Shown here: piece after piece, positions 60,358 to 64,000 of the stretch
Numbering within the stretch: position 1 is the stretch's first letter
Layout: each line of letters starts with the position of its first letter
Assembly (NCBI RefSeq): GCF_018156225.1
Contig: NZ_JAGTAR010000016.1
Location: forward strand, 62,001 to 126,000
DNA: 64,000 bases
Reading direction: 5' to 3'
Source: Carboxylicivirga sediminis
GTDB lineage: Bacteria > Bacteroidota > Bacteroidia > Bacteroidales > Marinilabiliaceae
Translations under genes and position numbers: made by a program
Notes under the pieces: generated by a model
The model's database searches: none
Seen by the model: only the letters and a program-made list of their open reading frames with translations
What the model was told of the DNA's origin: nothing

Positions 60358-61470
60358 ATGACGACTAAGGACGACCATCATCATATAGAAAACGACCCCT
60401 CTTACAAAGGTTTGAAAGTGAATAAAGGTGTGGAAGATGCTCCATCAATTAACCCCAATGCCAGCAAACGCATTATTAAGCGTAAGCGGCAGTTGTCGGT
60501 GGATGAGTATGTTAAAGGTATTCTGGAAGGAAATATTACCATATTAAGCAGGGCAGTTACAATGGTTGAGAGCTCATTGCCAGACCATCAACAAGTAGCG
60601 CAGCAGATTATTGAACGTTGTTTGCCATATGCCGGTAAAAGCATTCGACTGGGCATTACTGGAGTGCCTGGTGCCGGAAAAAGTACGTTTATCGAATCGA
60701 TGGGAATGCACATTATACGTAATGGCGGGAAGTTAGCTGTGCTGGCAATTGATCCGTCCAGCGAGCGTTCAAAGGGCAGTATATTGGGCGATAAAACGCG
60801 TATGGAAAAGTTATCGGGTGAAGAAAATGCCTATATCCGTCCATCACCTTCGGCAGGTTCGTTGGGAGGTGTTGCCCGCAAGACGCGTGAAACAATCATT
60901 TTATGTGAAGCAGCCGGTTTTGATACCATTTTTATCGAAACGGTTGGCGTAGGACAGTCAGAAACAGCGGTTCATTCAATGGTTGATTTCTTCTTACTAC
61001 TAATGCTGGCAGGTGCCGGTGATGAACTTCAGGGTATCAAACGAGGAATAATGGAAATGGCCGATGCGATTACCATTAATAAAGCTGATGGACAAAATGT
61101 TGAGCGAGCCAAATTAGCGCAAGCCGAATACCGGAGTGCTCTGCATTTGTTTCCACCAACCAAGTCGGGCTGGACGCCAGAAGTTAAAACCTGCTCGTCG
61201 TTATACCACAAAGACGTGGATAAGATCTGGGATATGGTGTTGGAGTATGTTGCTCTTACTCGGAAGAACGGCTATTTTAATTCAAATCGTCGCTCACAGG
61301 CCAAATATTGGATGTATGAAAGTATAAACGAGCAATTGAGAAATAATTTTTACCATCATCCGTTAATTAAGCAGGCATTACTAACCAATGAAGAACAGGT
61401 GCTTAATGATGAGAAAAGCTCCTTTATGGCTGCTAAAGATTTATTAGATACATACTTTGAGCGAAAATAA
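60358..61470 (+). CDS. meaB: Methylmalonyl-CoA mutase-associated GTPase MeaB
   Basis: A 370-residue G3E-type GTPase. GTP loop is GVPGAGKSTF at about 101-110, followed by IDPSSERSKGSILGDKTRM and the base-recognition NKAD near 240. It protects and assists loading of the B12 enzyme methylmalonyl-CoA mutase, used in this phylum to make propionate from succinate. No mutase gene lies within the window. An N-terminal His-rich tail (DDHHHIENDPS) is unusual. Confidence 0.93.
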   Translation: MTTKDDHHHIENDPSYKGLKVNKGVEDAPSINPNASKRIIKRKRQLSVDEYVKGILEGNITILSRAVTMVESSLPDHQQVAQQIIERCLPYAGKSIRLGITGVPGAGKSTFIESMGMHIIRNGGKLAVLAIDPSSERSKGSILGDKTRMEKLSGEENAYIRPSPSAGSLGGVARKTRETIILCEAAGFDTIFIETVGVGQSETAVHSMVDFFLLLMLAGAGDELQGIKRGIMEMADAITINKADGQNVERAKLAQAEYRSALHLFPPTKSGWTPEVKTCSSLYHKDVDKIWDMVLEYVALTRKNGYFNSNRRSQAKYWMYESINEQLRNNFYHHPLIKQALLTNEEQVLNDEKSSFMAAKDLLDTYFERK

Positions 61471-61604
61471 GCCTGTTAGTTGTGTTTGATAAGCGAATAA
61501 ATGCGCATGAATCGGCTATGAATTTCAGTGGTTGATGAATAAATGCTTTCTTTGCACTGCTATACATTGTGATGATATAAGACACGAAATTAAATTGAAT
61601 ATAT

Positions 61605-62705
61605 ATGAAAAATGTTTTGTTAGCAATCTTTGGTGTTGCGTTGCTGGTTGGTTGCCAGCCAAAATCGTATGAAGTAACCGGAACACTCGAAGGTGCTACA
61701 TCAGAAAGAGTTATTCTTAAGAAGCTAAGAAAAGGTCAACCTGTTGATGTGGATACAGTTGAGATGGTAAATGGGGTGTTTACTTTCACCGGAAGTGTGG
61801 AAGCACCCGAATTGTATTTTGCTGTTATCGATGGAAAGCAGCAGCCAGCAGTTTTCTTTGTTTCTAACAGTAAAATTTCAATCACTGGTAACGTTGATAA
61901 ATTAGCGGACATTGAGGTGACAGGATCTGAGATGACTGATTTATTTATGCAGTTTAATGATGAAGTGCCAGGGCATGAGCGCACACAGCAGCTGCAGCAA
62001 GAATATCAGATGGCATACATGAGTCAGGATCAGGATAAGATAAAGATTCTGCAAGAAGAGATGGAGTCAATTCTGGAAGATCAGCGTGCTTACTTTAAGA
62101 ACTTTGTTGATGAAAACACTAATAATGCATGCGGCTTGTTTATTGCTGCGCAAATGGCTCCTTCATTAGACCTGGAAGAGTTACGTGAGTTAATTGCTAA
62201 GTTTGAACCGGCTATGGCTGGTCATATTTATTTGACAGAAGTGAAAGAACTGTTGGAGCCATTAGAAGAGTTTGAAAAAGCTCAGGCTGCCACTGCTGAA
62301 GGTGCTGTTGCTCCCGATTTTACATTAAAAAGCGATAAAGGCGAAGAGGTATCTCTAAGCGATTTTAGAGGTAAATATGTTTTGGTTGATTTTTGGGCCA
62401 GCTGGTGTAAGCCTTGTCGCATGGAGAATCCTAACGTGGTAAAAGCTTACAATGACTATAACAGCAAAGGATTTGATGTAGTAAGTGTATCTGTTGACAG
62501 AGACTTGGAAGCATGGAAAAAAGCCATTGAAGAAGATGGTTTAACTTGGACTCAAGTTAATGCAGATGAGGCATCAGGTGTTGCTGAGATTTATGGTATT
62601 CAAAGTATTCCCAGCACATTCCTGCTCGATAAAGAAGGAAAAATTATCGCTAAGAACCTAAGAGGGGAGGCTTTAGAAGCTAAATTGGCTGAATTAATGA
62701 ACTAA
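61605..62705 (+). CDS. TlpA-like thiol-disulfide lipoprotein with DUF4369
   Basis: A 366-residue lipoprotein (Cys17 in LLVGC). The N-terminal DUF4369 domain (about 20-115) is followed by a helical linker and a thioredoxin-like domain (about 230-366) with active site WCKPC. Such proteins reduce or oxidise disulfides in the periplasm. It is 61% or so alike in domain plan to the next gene, a tandem copy. A second thioredoxin partner such as DsbD was not seen in the window. Confidence 0.9.
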   Translation: MKNVLLAIFGVALLVGCQPKSYEVTGTLEGATSERVILKKLRKGQPVDVDTVEMVNGVFTFTGSVEAPELYFAVIDGKQQPAVFFVSNSKISITGNVDKLADIEVTGSEMTDLFMQFNDEVPGHERTQQLQQEYQMAYMSQDQDKIKILQEEMESILEDQRAYFKNFVDENTNNACGLFIAAQMAPSLDLEELRELIAKFEPAMAGHIYLTEVKELLEPLEEFEKAQAATAEGAVAPDFTLKSDKGEEVSLSDFRGKYVLVDFWASWCKPCRMENPNVVKAYNDYNSKGFDVVSVSVDRDLEAWKKAIEEDGLTWTQVNADEASGVAEIYGIQSIPSTFLLDKEGKIIAKNLRGEALEAKLAELMN

Positions 62706-62726
62706 TATACCCTAGAAAAGTATACC

Positions 62727-62755
62727 TAAGCCACCTCTATTAGAGGTGGCTTTTT
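62727..62755 (+). terminator. Terminator between the TlpA paralogs
   Basis: AAGCCACCTCTA and AGAGGTGGCTT arms followed by T5. It shows that the two paralogs are separate transcription units. Confidence 0.85.
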
Positions 62756-62860
62756 ATTTGGCATATTTTGATATGTACTATCTCACAATTATATTTGTTC
62801 AACTTATAAAAACAACCCTGCCCTTTGTTTTAAAATTTGAAGGGCATAAACATTCATCAA

Positions 62861-63958
62861 ATGAAAAATCTATTATTTGTTGCGGTTACTGTAATTGCTG
62901 TTTTAGCATCGTGTCAGCCGCAAGCTCCTGCATTTAAATTAAGCGGTAAAATTGACGGTGCTGCCGATAAGGTGGTAACCATCAGTGTGTATGACAAGGA
63001 TGGTGTTAATGTAAAAGATACATTGACTATTACTGACGGTGTAGTAAACTACTCAACAGAATTGACCGAGCCCGTTTTTGTAATGGTTGGTGAAGCAGGT
63101 ACACGTAATACCGTTAACTTTTTTGCAGAAAATGTTGACTATACCATTAATGGCTCTCTGGATGCTATAAAAGACGCTGAAGTAACTGGTGGTGCTGTAT
63201 TTAATGTGTACAAGTCGGTTAGCGACATGTCAGCAGAAATAAATGCCAAAAGTGATGAACTGAAAAAAGCATATGGCGAAGCTGGACAAGCTGGTGATAC
63301 AGCTAAGCAGCGTGTCATTTATGAAGAGTATCAGGCTAACCAGGAGAAATTTGAGACTGCACAACTTGATGTGGTTAAGGCTAATCCTGCGTCACCTGCT
63401 TCTGCCTTTATTATTTCTAATGTTTACGGTTACGGTGCTATTGAAGAAATGAAAGAAGGTTTGGCAATGCTGGATGCATCTTTGGCTAACTCAACTTATT
63501 ACATTTCATTGAGTGAAAAAATTGCTAAGCTGGAAGCCGTTGCGGTTGGTAAAATGGCACCGGACTTTACAATGAACGATCCTGAAGGCAATCCTGTTTC
63601 GTTATCTTCATTCAAAGGTAAATATCTGTTGGTTGACTTCTGGGCTAGCTGGTGTGGACCTTGTCGTCGTGAGAATCCTCATGTGGTAGAACTTTATGCC
63701 GAATTTAAGGATAAAGGATTTGACATCTTAGGTGTATCATTAGATCAAAAAGAAGATGCATGGTTAAAAGCCATTGAAGATGATAAGTTAACCTGGAATC
63801 ATGTTTCTGACCTGAAAGGGTGGGGGAATGAGGCTGCTAAATTATATGCCGTATCAGGTATTCCTCACACGGTATTACTGGATAAAGATGGTAAAATCAT
63901 TGCTAAAAACTTAAGAGGCGATGAATTACGCGCTAAAGTAGCCGAACTATTGAACTAA
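62861..63958 (+). CDS. TlpA-like thiol-disulfide lipoprotein, second copy
   Basis: A 365-residue lipoprotein with lipobox VLASC. The N-terminal DUF4369-like domain and helical linker are followed by a thioredoxin-like domain with WCGPC, the standard thioredoxin pair. Its last 40 residues (LLDKDGKIIAKNLRGDEL) closely match those of the gene before it, so it is a tandem duplicate. A TTG at 62837 would add eight residues without family similarity; the ATG at 62861 with its good signal peptide is preferred. Confidence 0.9.
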   Translation: MKNLLFVAVTVIAVLASCQPQAPAFKLSGKIDGAADKVVTISVYDKDGVNVKDTLTITDGVVNYSTELTEPVFVMVGEAGTRNTVNFFAENVDYTINGSLDAIKDAEVTGGAVFNVYKSVSDMSAEINAKSDELKKAYGEAGQAGDTAKQRVIYEEYQANQEKFETAQLDVVKANPASPASAFIISNVYGYGAIEEMKEGLAMLDASLANSTYYISLSEKIAKLEAVAVGKMAPDFTMNDPEGNPVSLSSFKGKYLLVDFWASWCGPCRRENPHVVELYAEFKDKGFDILGVSLDQKEDAWLKAIEDDKLTWNHVSDLKGWGNEAAKLYAVSGIPHTVLLDKDGKIIAKNLRGDELRAKVAELLN

Positions 63959-64000
63959 TATAATTTGTTAATAATAAATAACTAAGGAGGCTGCTAAGCC

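Overview
The window comes from a member of the phylum Bacteroidota, most likely a marine or sediment-living Bacteroidales/Marinilabiliales-type anaerobe or facultative anaerobe; the assignment is inferred from gene content. Pointers are several promoter -7 boxes of the TAnnTTTG type, weak ribosome binding sites, the gene order L28 - L33 - DUF4295 - ftsY, a GldB gliding lipoprotein, DUF1573 and DUF4369/TlpA lipoproteins, SusC/D-free polysaccharide genes with GH2 enzymes, an IntDOT-like integrase, an anaerobe-type Hcp and an NrfHA nitrite reductase.

Layout. 1-6015: end of a carbohydrate-active enzyme and two exported GH2 beta-galactosidases. 6016-8339: decayed DNA with an integrase remnant, an intact tyrosine recombinase and tRNA-Arg(TCT), which looks like one edge of an integrated element. 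8340-24408: a large export locus on the + strand, preceded by a 429-bp regulatory region with palindromes. It encodes an ABC ATPase, an ABC permease fused to a peptidase-like and a golvesin-like domain, a TolC protein, a membrane fusion lipoprotein, an RND pump, a second RND pump fused in one chain to an ABC ATPase, and a short ABC permease. 24464-34356: housekeeping genes (small HTH-like protein, glyoxalase-fold protein, DEAD-box helicase, lipid kinase, yidC, pyrG, PEP carboxylase). 34434-42305: nitrogen-oxide metabolism (porin, nrfA, nrfH, hcp, Fe-S protein, HcpR-like regulator) and an N-formylglutamate amidohydrolase-like gene. 42430-53061: M48 protease, cinA, ribosomal genes, ftsY, rimO, folate cyclo-ligase, nitrilase-fold protein, gldB, outer membrane barrel, nadE. 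53157-63958: second Crp/Fnr regulator, ferredoxin, M20 hydrolase, GH20 hexosaminidase, CDF transporter, DUF1573 protein, meaB, and two tandem TlpA-like lipoproteins.

The most unusual item is the export locus. The protein at 18957-23690 carries a complete RND permease followed by an ABC nucleotide-binding domain. The first strand of that domain is separated from its Walker A part by about 175 residues with four predicted membrane helices. Together with a second ATPase, two ABC-type permeases, a TolC channel, a membrane fusion protein and a partner RND pump, it suggests a hybrid machine that may couple ATP hydrolysis and ion gradient. Its substrate cannot be told from sequence.

The nitrogen locus makes sense as a unit: NrfHA reduces nitrite to ammonium, Hcp removes NO or hydroxylamine by-products, and a perfect inverted repeat between the divergent Fe-S protein and regulator genes is a good operator candidate.
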